From positions 186,001 to 250,000 of the forward strand of contig NZ_JASKMT010000007.1 of assembly GCF_030124175.1 (NCBI RefSeq): DNA of 64,000 bases, read 5' to 3'. Source of the stretch: Streptomyces sp. 549 (GTDB lineage Bacteria; Actinomycetota; Actinomycetes; Streptomycetales; Streptomycetaceae). The position numbers and the translations under genes are program-made. The notes under the pieces were generated by a model. The model worked only from the letters and a program-made list of their open reading frames with translations, was not told where the DNA came from and did not search any database. Positions 1-9,184 of the stretch are shown here, one piece after another. Every line of letters begins with the position of its first letter. Position 1 is the first letter of the stretch.

Positions 1-418
1 CCTTCGTCCCGCAGGTCGTACGGCCGCAGTGCCATGGACTGTCCGCGCCCGGGTACGGGTCCAGGTCTTCGCCCCAGCCTCGCGCATCCGCTCGGTGGCC
101 TGGAGTTCGTGCAGACGGCGGGGCGGGAAGTACAGGCTGCGAAACGGGCCCGGGGGTGCACGAGGCCTTCTCGCGTACCGCGCGACTCGTCTGCCGCCCG
201 CGCTTCCGGCCCGAGTCGGGGTGGGGCAGCGAGTCAGGGTTGTTGCGACGCCCGGCCCGGTCAGGCCGCCCGTCTCCAGCGTGTTCGCTTCCCCCACAGC
301 ACGCCCCTGGCCCCCGGGGGCGCCCCGGGCGCTCCTGCGTCACCCGTTCGGCGGCTGTACAGACCCGGGCGGCGCCTTCCGGGGTGCGGGGGCGGCCTTC
401 CGTGGGCACGCTTGACCC
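1..418. other. no confident gene; possible start of a leftward gene
   Basis: I found no gene I can defend in this stretch. Overlapping frames on both strands stay open, as expected at this G+C. The best hint is a minus-strand ATG at 35 reading MALRPYDLRDEG off the left edge, but only 12 codons are visible. A second minus-strand frame (LYFPPRRLHELQATERMR) is also protein-like, so frame choice is unresolved. Confidence 0.25.
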
Positions 419-658
419 ATGGAACGCAAGCGACCGCCCGAGCCGGAGTACCCGGTGGTGGTGGGGTCATTCGGGGACAATTCCCGGTACCGCCTGGTCT
501 GGCTGCGCGGCCTCGGCTGGGAGCCGCTCGCGCGGGAGGAGTTCGAGGACCGGGTGCGCGAGGTCTTCCCGGACATCGACTTCGACGATCCCGAGCAGGT
601 GCACTGGGTAGTCCAGCCCGAAGAGTGGTCCCCCGCCTGGCATCCCGGCGAGCAGTGA
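419..658 (+). CDS. small conserved-type hypothetical protein, 79 aa
   Basis: An acidic, aromatic-rich 79-residue soluble protein with no signal peptide or membrane segment. The composition (several Trp, Pro and Asp/Glu) is that of a folded small protein rather than a random frame. It resembles short hypothetical proteins common in Streptomyces, but I recognise no domain. The ATG at 419 has no clear Shine-Dalgarno sequence. A 15-bp perfect hairpin begins 14 bases after the stop, which supports a separate transcription unit ending here. Function unknown. Confidence 0.6.
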   Translation: MERKRPPEPEYPVVVGSFGDNSRYRLVWLRGLGWEPLAREEFEDRVREVFPDIDFDDPEQVHWVVQPEEWSPAWHPGEQ

Positions 659-672
659 GACCGGCGAACCCC

Positions 673-709
673 GCCGGGCGGGCCGCACCCACCGTGCGGC
701 CCGCCCGGC
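673..709 (+). terminator. intrinsic terminator-like hairpin
   Basis: A perfect 15-bp stem (673-687 with 695-709), a 7-base loop, then TTTCCC. It lies just after the stop of the 79-aa gene. Confidence 0.7.
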
Positions 710-852
710 CTTTCCCGCGCCCGGAGTGTCCGTGCCCCGGCACCCGCGGCGCCGCAGCCACGCACCCGGGTGACAACTCCACCGCCAGGACGGCACGGAA
801 CCGCTGACTCCCGGCTCTGGACGTGGCGGTGCGGCGGCCTCAGCCTGAGCGG

Positions 853-1758
853 GTGAACTCCTCCCTCTTCACGGTGCTGCTGCCGGTCGCGCTCGGTGTG
901 GTCATGTTCGGCCTGGGGCTGGGCCTGGCCGTGGCCGACTTCCGCCGGGTGGCCCGCTATCCGCGTCCCGTCGTCGTCGCCCTCGCCTGCCAGGTGCTGC
1001 TGCTGCCGCTGCTCTGCTTCGGGCTGGTGGTGGCCTTCGGGCTGCCACCGGCGCTCGCGGTCGGCATGATGCTGCTCGCCGCCTCGCCGGGCGGCACCAC
1101 CGCCAACCTCTACAGCCACCTCTTCGGCGGGGACGTGGCGTTGAACGTGACGCTGACCGCCATCAACTCGCTCATCTCGGTGGTCACGCTCCCGATCATC
1201 GTGAACCTGTCGATGGCGCACTTCTTCGCCGACAGCGCCGGGCTCGGCCTGCGCTTCGACAAGACGGTCCAGGTGTTCGCGATCGTGCTGGTGCCGGTGG
1301 GCCTGGGCATGCTGGTGCGTTCGCGTGCCGCGGCGTTCGCGGACCGCTGCCGACGCCCGGTGAAGATCGCCTCGGTGGTGATCCTGGTCGGTGTCATCGT
1401 CGCCGCGATCGCGGGGGAGCGGGACCACATCGGCGGCTACCTGGCCGAGGTGGGCCTCATCGCCCTGCTGTTCAGCGTGCTGTCCCTGTCGGTCGGCTAC
1501 GGCGCCAGCCGCGCCGCGGGTGTGCGCCATCCGCAGGCGGTGGCCGCGTGCATGGAGATCGGCGTGCACAACACCACGCTGGCCCTCGCGGTCGCCCTCA
1601 GCCCGGCGCTGCTGGACAACGCGCGCATGGCCGTGCCGTCCGCGGTGTACGGGGTGCTGATGTTCTTCACCGCCGCGCTCGCCGGACTGCTGCTGCGGCG
1701 GATCGGCGCCCGTGAGGGCACGTCCGCGCCGCCCGCCGACCGGGCCGCCGCGCCCTGA
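853..1758 (+). CDS. bile acid:sodium symporter (BASS) family transporter
   Basis: An integral membrane protein of about 301 residues with eight to ten hydrophobic segments. The conserved BASS core is visible: an ASPGGTTANLYSHL stretch near residue 80-95 and an EIGVHNTTLALA stretch near 235, the two crossing-helix motifs of the family. Members co-transport organic anions or small carboxylates with sodium; the substrate here cannot be told. The GTG at 853 (NSSLFTVLLP) is preferred because the frame upstream to 823 is Arg/Pro-rich and family N-termini begin close to the first helix. It is convergent with the PhzF gene, with only 44 bp between stops. Confidence 0.85.
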   Translation: MNSSLFTVLLPVALGVVMFGLGLGLAVADFRRVARYPRPVVVALACQVLLLPLLCFGLVVAFGLPPALAVGMMLLAASPGGTTANLYSHLFGGDVALNVTLTAINSLISVVTLPIIVNLSMAHFFADSAGLGLRFDKTVQVFAIVLVPVGLGMLVRSRAAAFADRCRRPVKIASVVILVGVIVAAIAGERDHIGGYLAEVGLIALLFSVLSLSVGYGASRAAGVRHPQAVAACMEIGVHNTTLALAVALSPALLDNARMAVPSAVYGVLMFFTAALAGLLLRRIGAREGTSAPPADRAAAP

Positions 1759-1802
1759 GGGGCGCGGCCCTCGGCGCCGGCACCCGCCTGCCGCTCCTCT
1801 CC

Positions 1803-2681
1803 TCACCCCATCCGGACGGCGGAGCCGCTGACGTGCACTCGAGGGTCGCCGGCGCGCAGTTCGACGGTCAGCAGGGAGGGTCGGCCCATGTCCTCGCCCT
1901 GGTGCAGGGTGAGCACGCTGTCCTCGGGCACCTCGCCGAGTGCCCGCAGGTACCCGCCGAGGGCCGCCGCCGCGGCGCCCGTGGCCGGGTCCTCGACGAC
2001 ACCGCCGACCGGGAACGGGTCGCGGACGTGGAGGACCGTGCCGTTGCCGGGGGCCCGCCAGACCAACTGCACGGTGGTGAGGTCGCGCCGCAGCATCAGG
2101 GCCTTGAGCCGGTCGAAGTCGTAGTCCAGCCGGGCCAGCCGCTCCCGGCTGCCCGCCGCGACCACCAGGTGCCGGGCCCCGGCGAAGGCGACGCGCGACG
2201 GCAGCGAGGCGTCCAGTTCCTCGGGTTTCCAGCCGAGGGCCGCCAGAGCCTCCGCCAGGTCCTCGGCGGCGACGTCGCTCACCTGAGGCGGCACGGTGGT
2301 GAGCGTGGCGCGCAGCTGCTCGGTGACCGTCACCGGCACGTGGCCGACCGGGGTGGCGAACACGAACCCGCCTGCGCCCAGCCGCTCGGCCATCGCCACG
2401 GCGGCGGCCACGGTGGCGTGCCCGCAGAACGGCACCTCTGCCAGCGGGCTGAAGTAGCGCACGCCGAAACCGCGGCCGGGCGGCGCGTCGAGCCCGGTGG
2501 GCGGAGCGGTGAGGAAGGCGGTCTCGGAGTAGCCGACGTCGGCGGCGACCGCCAGCATGGCCGACCCGTCGAGCCCGTCGGCGTCGGGCACCACCCCTGC
2601 CGGGTTGCCGCCCTGCGGATCGGTGGTGAAGGCGGCGTAGCGCAGGACCTCGGGAGCGGTGGAGCCGGGTGTGTGCGTCAT
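1803..2681 (-). CDS. PhzF family isomerase/epimerase
   Basis: 292 residues, normal family length. The N-terminal signature near residues 15-30 (VLRYAAFTTDPQGGNPAGVV) and the mid-protein EVPFCGHATVAAA and DPATGAAAAALGGYLR motifs place it in the PhzF/diaminopimelate-epimerase fold. The conserved acid expected after the GNPAGV motif is replaced by DADGLD, so catalytic identity should be checked. No other phenazine genes are nearby, so this is a general PhzF-like isomerase rather than part of a phenazine pathway. ATG start; 56 bp downstream of the SDR gene on the same strand, so possibly co-transcribed. Confidence 0.88.
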   Translation of the reverse strand: MTHTPGSTAPEVLRYAAFTTDPQGGNPAGVVPDADGLDGSAMLAVAADVGYSETAFLTAPPTGLDAPPGRGFGVRYFSPLAEVPFCGHATVAAAVAMAERLGAGGFVFATPVGHVPVTVTEQLRATLTTVPPQVSDVAAEDLAEALAALGWKPEELDASLPSRVAFAGARHLVVAAGSRERLARLDYDFDRLKALMLRRDLTTVQLVWRAPGNGTVLHVRDPFPVGGVVEDPATGAAAAALGGYLRALGEVPEDSVLTLHQGEDMGRPSLLTVELRAGDPRVHVSGSAVRMG

Positions 2682-2737
2682 ACCCGCGCAACGGCGTCCG
2701 GCGGCGGCCTATTCCGGCCGCCGCGACGGGTGGTGCG

Positions 2738-3526
2738 TCAGCCGCGGCCGACGTAGGGCATGGCGGTGGCCAGCACGGTGACGAACTGGACGTTGGCCTC
2801 CAGGGGCAGTTGCGCCATGTTCAGCACCGTGCGGGCGACGTCGTCCGCGTCCATCGACGGCTCCGGGACCACCGATCCGTCGGCCTGGAGCACGCCGGTG
2901 CGCATCCGGGCGGTCATCTCGGTGGCGGCGTTGCCCACGTCGATCTGCCCGCAGGCGATCCGGTGCGGTCGGCCGTCCAGCGAGAGTGACTTGGTCAGAC
3001 CCGTCACCGCGTGCTTGGTGGCGGTGTAGGCGATCGAGTGGGGACGCGGCGTGTGTGCGGAGAGCGAGCCGTTGTTGATGATCCGTCCGCCCTGCGGCGA
3101 CTGCTCCTTCATGGCGCGGAACGCCTCACGCGCGCACAGGAACGCGCCCGTGAGGTTGACGTCCACCACCGCGCGCCACTCCTCGACGCTCACCTCGTCC
3201 GGCGGAACGGGCGGGCCGAAGGTGCCGGCGTTGTTGAAGAGCAGGTCGATCCGGCCGCCGAACTCCCCGGCCGTCCCGAAGAGGCGGGCGACCGCCCCGG
3301 GGTCGGTGACGTCGGTGGCCACCGCGGTGGTGCGGGCGTCGGGCCCGGCCAACCGGGCCGTCTCGGCGAGCGCTTCGGCGCGCCGGCCGGCCAGTGTCAC
3401 CGACCAGCCGTCGGCGGCGAGCGCCAGGGCCACGCTCCGTCCGATGCCCGAACCCGCGCCGGTCACCACGGCGCTGCCGCCGCGGTTCGCGGCCTCCCCC
3501 GTCATAGCGTGGCTCTCGCTGCTCAT
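2738..3526 (-). CDS. short-chain dehydrogenase/reductase (SDR)
   Basis: 262 residues, classical SDR length. The Rossmann signature TGAGSGIGR lies near residues 22-30, NNAG near 96-99, and the catalytic Ser-Tyr-Lys set is present ([21 protein letters not shown], i.e. YxxxK). Substrate unknown. The terminal motif usual for classical SDRs is followed by a short unusual tail. It probably leads a two-gene leftward unit with the PhzF gene. The ATG at 3526 is taken; an in-frame ATG seven codons later ([10 protein letters not shown]) is an alternative. Confidence 0.88.
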   Translation of the reverse strand: MSSESHAMTGEAANRGGSAVVTGAGSGIGRSVALALAADGWSVTLAGRRAEALAETARLAGPDARTTAVATDVTDPGAVARLFGTAGEFGGRIDLLFNNAGTFGPPVPPDEVSVEEWRAVVDVNLTGAFLCAREAFRAMKEQSPQGGRIINNGSLSAHTPRPHSIAYTATKHAVTGLTKSLSLDGRPHRIACGQIDVGNAATEMTARMRTGVLQADGSVVPEPSMDADDVARTVLNMAQLPLEANVQFVTVLATAMPYVGRG

Positions 3527-3637
3527 GCGCCGCAGCCTACGTGAGCCTCCGTCAAGCTACCGAAGGTCATGAGACCGCCATATGGATGACGCGAACGCGA
3601 CAACCCCGCGCCGCCCCCGGGCGCTGCACTCGCCGTT

Positions 3638-5278
3638 ATGACGCACACCGGAAGCGCAGAGACCGAGATCCGGGCGGCGGCCAGGCACGTGGGCCGCCGC
3701 GGTTTCCTCACCGTCACGGGCGCGGCAGCCGCGCTCGCCTTCACCACCCACCTCCCCTCCACCGCGCACGCCGCCGCAGCGCTGGACCCGCGCGCCGTCA
3801 CCCGGGACCCGTTCACGCTCGGCGTCGCCTCCGGTGACCCGCTGCCCGACTCCGTCGTGCTGTGGACCCGGCTGGCCCCGGAACCGCTCGCACCCGACGG
3901 CGGGTTGCCCGCCCGGCCGGTCCTCGTCCAGTGGGAACTGGCCCTGGACCGGAACTTCCGGCGTGTCGCCGCCCGGGGCCACGCCGACGCCCAGCCCGAG
4001 TTCCACCACACGCTGCACATCGAGCCGCGCCGGCTGCGGCCGGCCACCGACTACTGGTACCGCTTCCGTGTCGGCCGCTGGATCAGCCCCGTGGGCCGCA
4101 CCCGCACCGCGCCCGCCGCCGACGCCGACCCCGCGTCGCTGCGGTTCGGCGTCGCCTCCTGCCAGCGCTACGACCACGGCTACTTCACCGCCTTCGCCCA
4201 CCTCGCCGCCGAGACCGACCTCGACGCCGTCCTGCACCTGGGCGACTACCTGTACGAGTACCCGGTCGACTCCGCCGGCGGCGCCCGCCGCCACACCGAC
4301 CGGGTCCTGCCCGAGGCGCTGAACCGGGAGACGACCACACTCGCCGACTACCGGCTGCGCTACGCCCTCTACCGCACCGACCCCGACCTGCGCGACGCCC
4401 ACGCCGCACATCCGTGGATCGTGACCTGGGACGACCACGAGACGGAGAACAACTACGCCGGTGGCATCCCGGAGACGTCCCCCGACGGGCAGCCGTCGGA
4501 GGAGTTCCTGATCCGCCGCGCCGCCGCGTACCGCGCCTACTGGGAGAACATGCCGCTGCGCAGCCCGCAGCGCCCCGAGGGCCCCGACCTGAGGCTCTAC
4601 CGCCGCCTGCACTACGGGCGGCTGGCCCAGCTCGACGTGCTCGACACCCGCCAGTACCGCGACAACCAGGCGTCCGGTGACGGCTGGAAGCTGCCCACGC
4701 CGGAGTCCGCCGACCCGGCGCGCACCATGACCGGCGCCGCCCAGGAGCGCTGGCTGCTGGACGGTTGGCGGTCGTCGCGCGCGGTGTGGAACCTGCTGCC
4801 GCAGCAGGTCGTGTTCGCCCACCGCCGCAACCGGGTCGAGGGGCCGTGGCCGCTGTCCATGGACGCCTGGGACGGCTACCCCGCGGCCCGCGAGCGCCTG
4901 CTCGAAGGGGCCCGCACCCACGGGGTGCAGAACCTGGTGGTGCTCACCGGCGACACGCACGTCCACTACGGCTTCGACCTGACCCGGGTGCCCGAGGACC
5001 CCGCCTCCCAGGTCGTCGGTGTGGAACTCGTCACCACCTCCATAAGCAGCGGCGGCGACGGCGCCGCGCGTCCCGCCAACTGGCAGACGCTGAGGGACGC
5101 CAACCCCCGGCTGCGGTTCTACGACGGCCGCCGCGGATACCTGCTGATCAGCCTGGACGAGCGACAGTTGCGTGCCGACTTCCGAACGGTGCCGGCGGTG
5201 ACCACACCGGGGGCGCCGGTCACCACCGCCGCCTCCTTCGTGACGGAGGCGGGAAGCCCCGGACTGCGCCCGGTGTGA
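3638..5278 (+). CDS. phoD: Tat-exported alkaline phosphatase, PhoD family
   Basis: 546 residues. A twin-arginine signal (GRRGFLTVTGAAAALAF) near residues 21-38 ends with an Ala-rich cleavage region. The metallophosphatase core follows: SCQRYDHGYF, HLGDYLYEY, TWDDHETENNY and, near residue 445, TGDTHVHYGF, giving the Asp/His/Asn metal ligands of PhoD phosphodiesterase/phosphatases. It would release phosphate from extracellular esters and wall polymers. PhoD genes of Streptomyces are often PhoP-regulated, but I could not see convincing 11-bp PHO-box repeats in the 111-bp gap upstream. No strong ribosome site precedes the ATG. Confidence 0.9.
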   Translation: MTHTGSAETEIRAAARHVGRRGFLTVTGAAAALAFTTHLPSTAHAAAALDPRAVTRDPFTLGVASGDPLPDSVVLWTRLAPEPLAPDGGLPARPVLVQWELALDRNFRRVAARGHADAQPEFHHTLHIEPRRLRPATDYWYRFRVGRWISPVGRTRTAPAADADPASLRFGVASCQRYDHGYFTAFAHLAAETDLDAVLHLGDYLYEYPVDSAGGARRHTDRVLPEALNRETTTLADYRLRYALYRTDPDLRDAHAAHPWIVTWDDHETENNYAGGIPETSPDGQPSEEFLIRRAAAYRAYWENMPLRSPQRPEGPDLRLYRRLHYGRLAQLDVLDTRQYRDNQASGDGWKLPTPESADPARTMTGAAQERWLLDGWRSSRAVWNLLPQQVVFAHRRNRVEGPWPLSMDAWDGYPAARERLLEGARTHGVQNLVVLTGDTHVHYGFDLTRVPEDPASQVVGVELVTTSISSGGDGAARPANWQTLRDANPRLRFYDGRRGYLLISLDERQLRADFRTVPAVTTPGAPVTTAASFVTEAGSPGLRPV

Positions 5279-5362
5279 CCGAGTCCGCCCGCTGGGAGGG
5301 TGGGCCGGGGCCGGTGCGGCTGGGAGAATGTGTCCTCAGTCAACAATCTCCTGGAGAGGTGC

Positions 5363-6715
5363 ATGACCGACCCCGGCTCGCCCACCCCGGCGGCCCCGAC
5401 CGCTTCCCCGCCCGCCACCGCCTCCCTCCCCGCTACCGCGACACCCCCGGTACCCGTGCCGTCGGCTCAGCGACCCGCCGCCGAGACCGCGCCCGCCGCC
5501 GCGTCGCTGAGCCGGCAGCAGAAGGCCGGGCTGCTGCTCACCCTCATCCTCGGCAGCCTCACCGCGCTTCCGGCGCTGTCGATGGACATGTACCTCCCGG
5601 CGCTGCCGGAGGTCTCCGGCGCGCTGGACAGCTCCGCCGCGCAGGTCCAGCTCACCCTGACCACCTGCCTGTTGGGGCTGGCCCTCGGGCAGGTCGTCGT
5701 CGGCCCGATGAGTGACCAGTTCGGGCGCCGACGCCCGCTGCTGGTCAGCATGACCGGCTACGTCGTGGCCAGCGCCGCCTGCGCCTTCGCACCGACCATC
5801 GAGACGCTGACGGTGTTCCGGCTCGTCCAGGGCCTGGCCGGCGCGGCGGGCATCGTCATAGCCCGCGCCGTCGTCCGGGACCTCTTCGACGGCCTCGCCA
5901 TGGCCCGCTTCTTCTCCACGCTGATGCTCATCTCCGGCGCGGCCCCCGTGCTGGCCCCGGTACTCGGCGGGCAGGTGCTGCGCTTCACCGACTGGCGCGG
6001 CGTGTTCCTCATCCTGGCCGCGATGGGACTGCTGCTCACCCTGGTCACGCTGCGCTGGCTGCCGGAGACCCTGGACCCGGCGGACCGGCACAGCGGCGGC
6101 ATCCCGGTGGCGCTGCGTGCCATGCGGGAACTGCTCGCCGACCGGGTCTTCACCGGCTACCTGCTGGCCGGCGCGCTCACCTTCGCCGCGCTCTTCGCCT
6201 ACGTCGCCGCCTCACCGTTCGTCGTCCAGGAGATCTACGGCGCCTCACCGCAGACGTTCAGCCTGCTGTTCATGGTCAACTCCATCGGCCTGGTGGCCGT
6301 GGGCCAGCTCAACGGCAAGGTCCTCGTCGGCCGGGTCAGCCTGGACCGGGTGCTGGGCATCGGACTGGCCGTCATCGGCGTGGCGGCCGTCGCCCTGCTG
6401 CTGCTCACCTCCGGCGTGTTCGGTCCGGTCGGCCTGCTGCCGGTCGCGGCCGGTCTGTTCGTGCTGATGTCCGCGATGGCGCTGGTGCTGCCCAACGCCA
6501 ACTCGCTCGGCCTGATGCGCGCGCCGCACGCCGCCGGCTCCGCCTCGGCGCTGCTGGGCACCTCGCAGTTCCTCATCGGCGCCATCGCCTCGCCGCTGGT
6601 GGGCATCGCCGGGGAGCACACCGCCGTCCCGATGGCGGTGGTGCAGCTGACCACGGTCACGCTGGCCGCCGCCGGATTCCTGCTGCTGTGCCGCCCGTGG
6701 CGACCGCGCGACTGA
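5363..6715 (+). CDS. Bcr/CflA family multidrug efflux MFS transporter
   Basis: 450 residues with about 12 transmembrane segments after a 60-residue Pro/Ala-rich cytoplasmic tail. The first-helix SMDMYLPALPEV and the loop-2 MFS motif GPMSDQFGRRRPLL are diagnostic of the Bcr/CflA (DHA1) subfamily, which exports drugs such as bicyclomycin and chloramphenicol. The frame is open from 5300, but the ATG at 5363 is chosen because GGAGAGG lies just upstream. The stop overlaps the next gene by 28 bp, so the serine hydrolase is probably co-transcribed. Confidence 0.9.
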   Translation: MTDPGSPTPAAPTASPPATASLPATATPPVPVPSAQRPAAETAPAAASLSRQQKAGLLLTLILGSLTALPALSMDMYLPALPEVSGALDSSAAQVQLTLTTCLLGLALGQVVVGPMSDQFGRRRPLLVSMTGYVVASAACAFAPTIETLTVFRLVQGLAGAAGIVIARAVVRDLFDGLAMARFFSTLMLISGAAPVLAPVLGGQVLRFTDWRGVFLILAAMGLLLTLVTLRWLPETLDPADRHSGGIPVALRAMRELLADRVFTGYLLAGALTFAALFAYVAASPFVVQEIYGASPQTFSLLFMVNSIGLVAVGQLNGKVLVGRVSLDRVLGIGLAVIGVAAVALLLLTSGVFGPVGLLPVAAGLFVLMSAMALVLPNANSLGLMRAPHAAGSASALLGTSQFLIGAIASPLVGIAGEHTAVPMAVVQLTTVTLAAAGFLLLCRPWRPRD

Positions 6716-7779
6716 CGCCCGGCACCGCCGAACAGGCGGGCCTGGACCCCCGGGAACTGGACGCGCTGGTCCGCGGCGTGGACGCGCTCCCGGGGGCCGG
6801 CTGGTGCTCCGGCGCGGTGGTCGCGGCGGGCCGCGGGCCCTGGCTGGTGGTCGAGCACGCCACCGGCCTGGCGGTGCGATGGGCGGCTGCGGGCAGGCCC
6901 GCCGCCGAGCCGGTCCCGGCCCGCACCGGCACGCCCTTCGACCTGGCCTCGCTCAGCAAACTGTTCACCGCCCTCGTCGCCGTCCAGCAGCACGAGCGGG
7001 GTGTCCTGCGACTGGACGCCGAAGTCGCCTCCTACGTGCCGGAGTTCGCCGCGAACGGCAAGAGCGGCGTGACCGTGCGGCAGCTGCTCACCCACACCTC
7101 GGGGCTGCGCCCCGAGCTGCCCTTCCACGACGGGCACGGCCTGGAGCTGCTGTGGGCCGACCCGCTCGCGCACCCGCCGGGCCGCCACTGCTACTCCGAC
7201 CTCAACTTCGTCGCCCTGCAGCAGGTGCTGGAACGCCGCACCGGCCGGACGCTGGACGTGCTGGTCGCCGAGGACGTCACCGGCCCGCTGGGCATGGCCG
7301 GCACCCGCTACGGGCCGGTGCCCGAGGCCGCCGCCACCGAGGACCAGCGCAGGCCCCGGGCGAAGGCCGACCGCGGCATGCTGCGCGGCGCCGTGCACGA
7401 CGAGAACGCGCACGCGCTCGGCGGCGTCGCGGGCCACGCCGGGCTGTTCGCACCGGCCCGCGACCTGGCGGTGCTGTGCCGTGCCCTGCTCGGCGGCGGG
7501 CGCTACGACGGCACCCGGGTGCTCACGCCCGCCTCGGTGGACCTGCTGCTGGGCGGCCTGGGGTTCGCCGTCGACCAGCCCTGGTTCATGGGGGAGCTGG
7601 CCGGGCGCGGTGCGGCCGGGCACACCGGCTTCACCGGCACCAGCCTGGTCCTGGACCGGGCCACCGACACCTTCCTGGTGCTGCTCGCCAACACCGTGCA
7701 CCCCCTCCGCCGCGACCGCCCGGACAGCGCCCCCCGGGCCGAGGCGGCCACTCGGCTGGCACGTGCGGTGCTTGCCTAG
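6688..7779 (+). CDS. serine hydrolase, beta-lactamase/DD-peptidase fold
   Basis: 363 residues. The three active-site elements of the class C beta-lactamase/esterase fold are visible: SLSK (S-x-x-K, about residues 88-91), a YSDLN element (Y-x-N type, near 170), and a GHTGFTG (H-T-G) element near 313. No signal peptide, so probably cytoplasmic. The GTG start overlaps the upstream MFS gene by 28 bp, suggesting coupling. It could be an esterase or peptidase; substrate unknown. The TAG stop falls inside the first copy of a 22-bp tandem repeat. Confidence 0.85.
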   Translation: MPPVATARLTPGTAEQAGLDPRELDALVRGVDALPGAGWCSGAVVAAGRGPWLVVEHATGLAVRWAAAGRPAAEPVPARTGTPFDLASLSKLFTALVAVQQHERGVLRLDAEVASYVPEFAANGKSGVTVRQLLTHTSGLRPELPFHDGHGLELLWADPLAHPPGRHCYSDLNFVALQQVLERRTGRTLDVLVAEDVTGPLGMAGTRYGPVPEAAATEDQRRPRAKADRGMLRGAVHDENAHALGGVAGHAGLFAPARDLAVLCRALLGGGRYDGTRVLTPASVDLLLGGLGFAVDQPWFMGELAGRGAAGHTGFTGTSLVLDRATDTFLVLLANTVHPLRRDRPDSAPRAEAATRLARAVLA

Positions 7780-7815
7780 GCACCGAACCTCGTCTTGCCC
7801 AGGCACCGAACCTCG
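7771..7815. repeat. 22-bp tandem duplication at the end of a gene
   Basis: Two copies (7771-7792 and 7794-7815) differ at one base and are one base apart. Copy 1 contains the TAG stop of the serine hydrolase; in copy 2 the same position reads CAG. The rest of the 340-base gap to 8119 holds no gene I can support, apart from the operator array at 8045. Confidence 0.8.
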
Positions 7816-8044
7816 CAGGTGTCGAGCAGGCCCCCGAGGCGGGCCCCCGCGGGCCGCCGAGAGGCTGGTGCCGCGGGCGCGCGGGACATGTCGTCGTGAC
7901 GCCCTGAGCGAGGCGACTCCGCAGAAGGCGCGGCGGTACTGAGCTTCCCGGTGCGGCCATCTGCGCCTCACGAGCAACCCCGTTGGCGCACATGGCGTCC
8001 TGCCCGGCAACACATGATCCGCCAACCGGAGTTGACTCCGACGA

Positions 8045-8091
8045 TGTATACATGTCATGTATACATTACGTGTATACATGACATGTATAGT
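8045..8091 (+). promoter_or_regulatory. four-box TGTATACA operator array over a promoter
   Basis: TGTATACA begins at 8045, 8058 and 8071, and a fourth degenerate copy (TGTATAGT) begins at 8084: exact 13-bp periodicity. The array also forms a perfect 19-bp inverted repeat (8047-8065 against 8071-8089) around a 5-base centre. The last box contains a good -10 hexamer, TATAGT at 8086-8091, about 28 bp before the TPR gene. The layout suggests repression by a protein bound over the promoter. The box resembles operators of GntR-family repressors (GT..AC palindromes), but no GntR gene is in the window. Confidence 0.75.
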
Positions 8092-8119
8092 CTGCATTCG
8101 CACGGACCGAAAGGCACGC

Positions 8120-9184
8120 ATGTACGGCAAGGCGTTCGCCCCCGAATACCAGGGCGCCCTGACCGCCCTGTCCGTCAACTCCTCTCTTCCCGAGGTGCTG
8201 GCGGCCGGTACGCGGCAGTTGAAAGAGGCGGAGCGTGCCGGGGAGCACGGCGAGGCGGCGCGCGCCGGACTCGCGGTGGCCGAGGCGTACCGGCGGCTGG
8301 GGCAGATCGGGGAGGCCGACCGGGCGTGGAAGGCGAGTTACCGGGCGGCCAGAGTGGTGGGAGACAAGGGGGCGATGGCCTGGGCGCTTTGGAGCGGCGG
8401 CACTCTGGCCCGGCAACGGGGCTCGTTCGCGTTGGCCCGACGACTGCTCGGGCTCGCGGCCGGGCTGGGTGAACAGGGAGGTGACGTCGTCGTACGCGGC
8501 TACTCCCTCGCGGGACTGGCCGAGACGGGCAGAATCCAGGGCGACTACGAGGCCGTGGCCCGGCTGCACGAGCAGTTGCTGGCCGAGGCCCGGCGGCGCG
8601 GTGAGGCGCGGCACACGGTGTGGGCGCTGGAGGGCATCGCGCAGATCCACCGCCAGCGGGGGGCGTACGACAGCGCGTACGTGCTGTTCGAGGAGGCGGC
8701 CGGGATAGCCGCTGGCGCCGACGACCGGCGCGGCCACGCCTGGGCGTTGCGCGGGCTCGCCGACATCGTCTCCGCCCGGGACGGGGACGCAGGGCGAGCG
8801 CTCGCCCTGCTGCTGGAGGCGGAGGCCCTCTGCCAGGCGATGCGCCTCTCCAGCGCGCTGGCCTACAACCACAAGATGCGTGGCAACGTTCTCTACCGGG
8901 CCGGGCGATACGCCGAGGCGCGGGACACGTACGAGCTGGCACTGGCGGAGTTCCGCGAGATGAGCGAGCCGCGCGGACAGGCGCTGGCCCGGCTGGGGCT
9001 GGCCAAGTCACTCGCCCGCCTGGGCCGCGACCGCGCCGAGACGGATGCTGAACTGACGGACCTGACGATGGAGTTGAATCGCATCGGGCTACGGCACGCC
9101 GGGGAGATGATGGCGCGGGCGCGGGACGAACTCGGTGTGCAGGTCCAGGAGGACTGCGGCGTTCGGACGGAGGCCGCACGGTGA
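8120..9184 (+). CDS. tetratricopeptide-repeat protein
   Basis: 354 residues, almost entirely helix-turn-helix pairs with TPR spacing. At least six or seven repeats are recognisable, e.g. AEAYRRLGQIGEADRAWKAS, LEGIAQIHRQRGAYDSAYVL and RGNVLYRAGRYAEARDTYEL. No DNA-binding, enzymatic or membrane domain was found, so a protein-protein scaffold or regulator role is inferred. The ATG at 8120 (MYGKAF) has GAAAGG upstream; the frame extends to 8057, but that part overlaps the promoter repeats. Its stop overlaps the GTG start of the prenyl synthase by 4 bp, so the two are translationally coupled. Confidence 0.8.
   Translation: MYGKAFAPEYQGALTALSVNSSLPEVLAAGTRQLKEAERAGEHGEAARAGLAVAEAYRRLGQIGEADRAWKASYRAARVVGDKGAMAWALWSGGTLARQRGSFALARRLLGLAAGLGEQGGDVVVRGYSLAGLAETGRIQGDYEAVARLHEQLLAEARRRGEARHTVWALEGIAQIHRQRGAYDSAYVLFEEAAGIAAGADDRRGHAWALRGLADIVSARDGDAGRALALLLEAEALCQAMRLSSALAYNHKMRGNVLYRAGRYAEARDTYELALAEFREMSEPRGQALARLGLAKSLARLGRDRAETDAELTDLTMELNRIGLRHAGEMMARARDELGVQVQEDCGVRTEAAR

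Noticed and set aside
340..2691. A 783-codon minus-strand frame spanning the BASS and PhzF region
   Set aside because: It is Arg/His-rich, crosses genes on both strands, and has no domain; PhzF and BASS read convincingly in other frames.
8045..8091. TGTATACA array as a plasmid or phage origin
   Set aside because: No replication initiator, partition gene or phage gene is nearby; overlap with a -10 makes an operator more likely.
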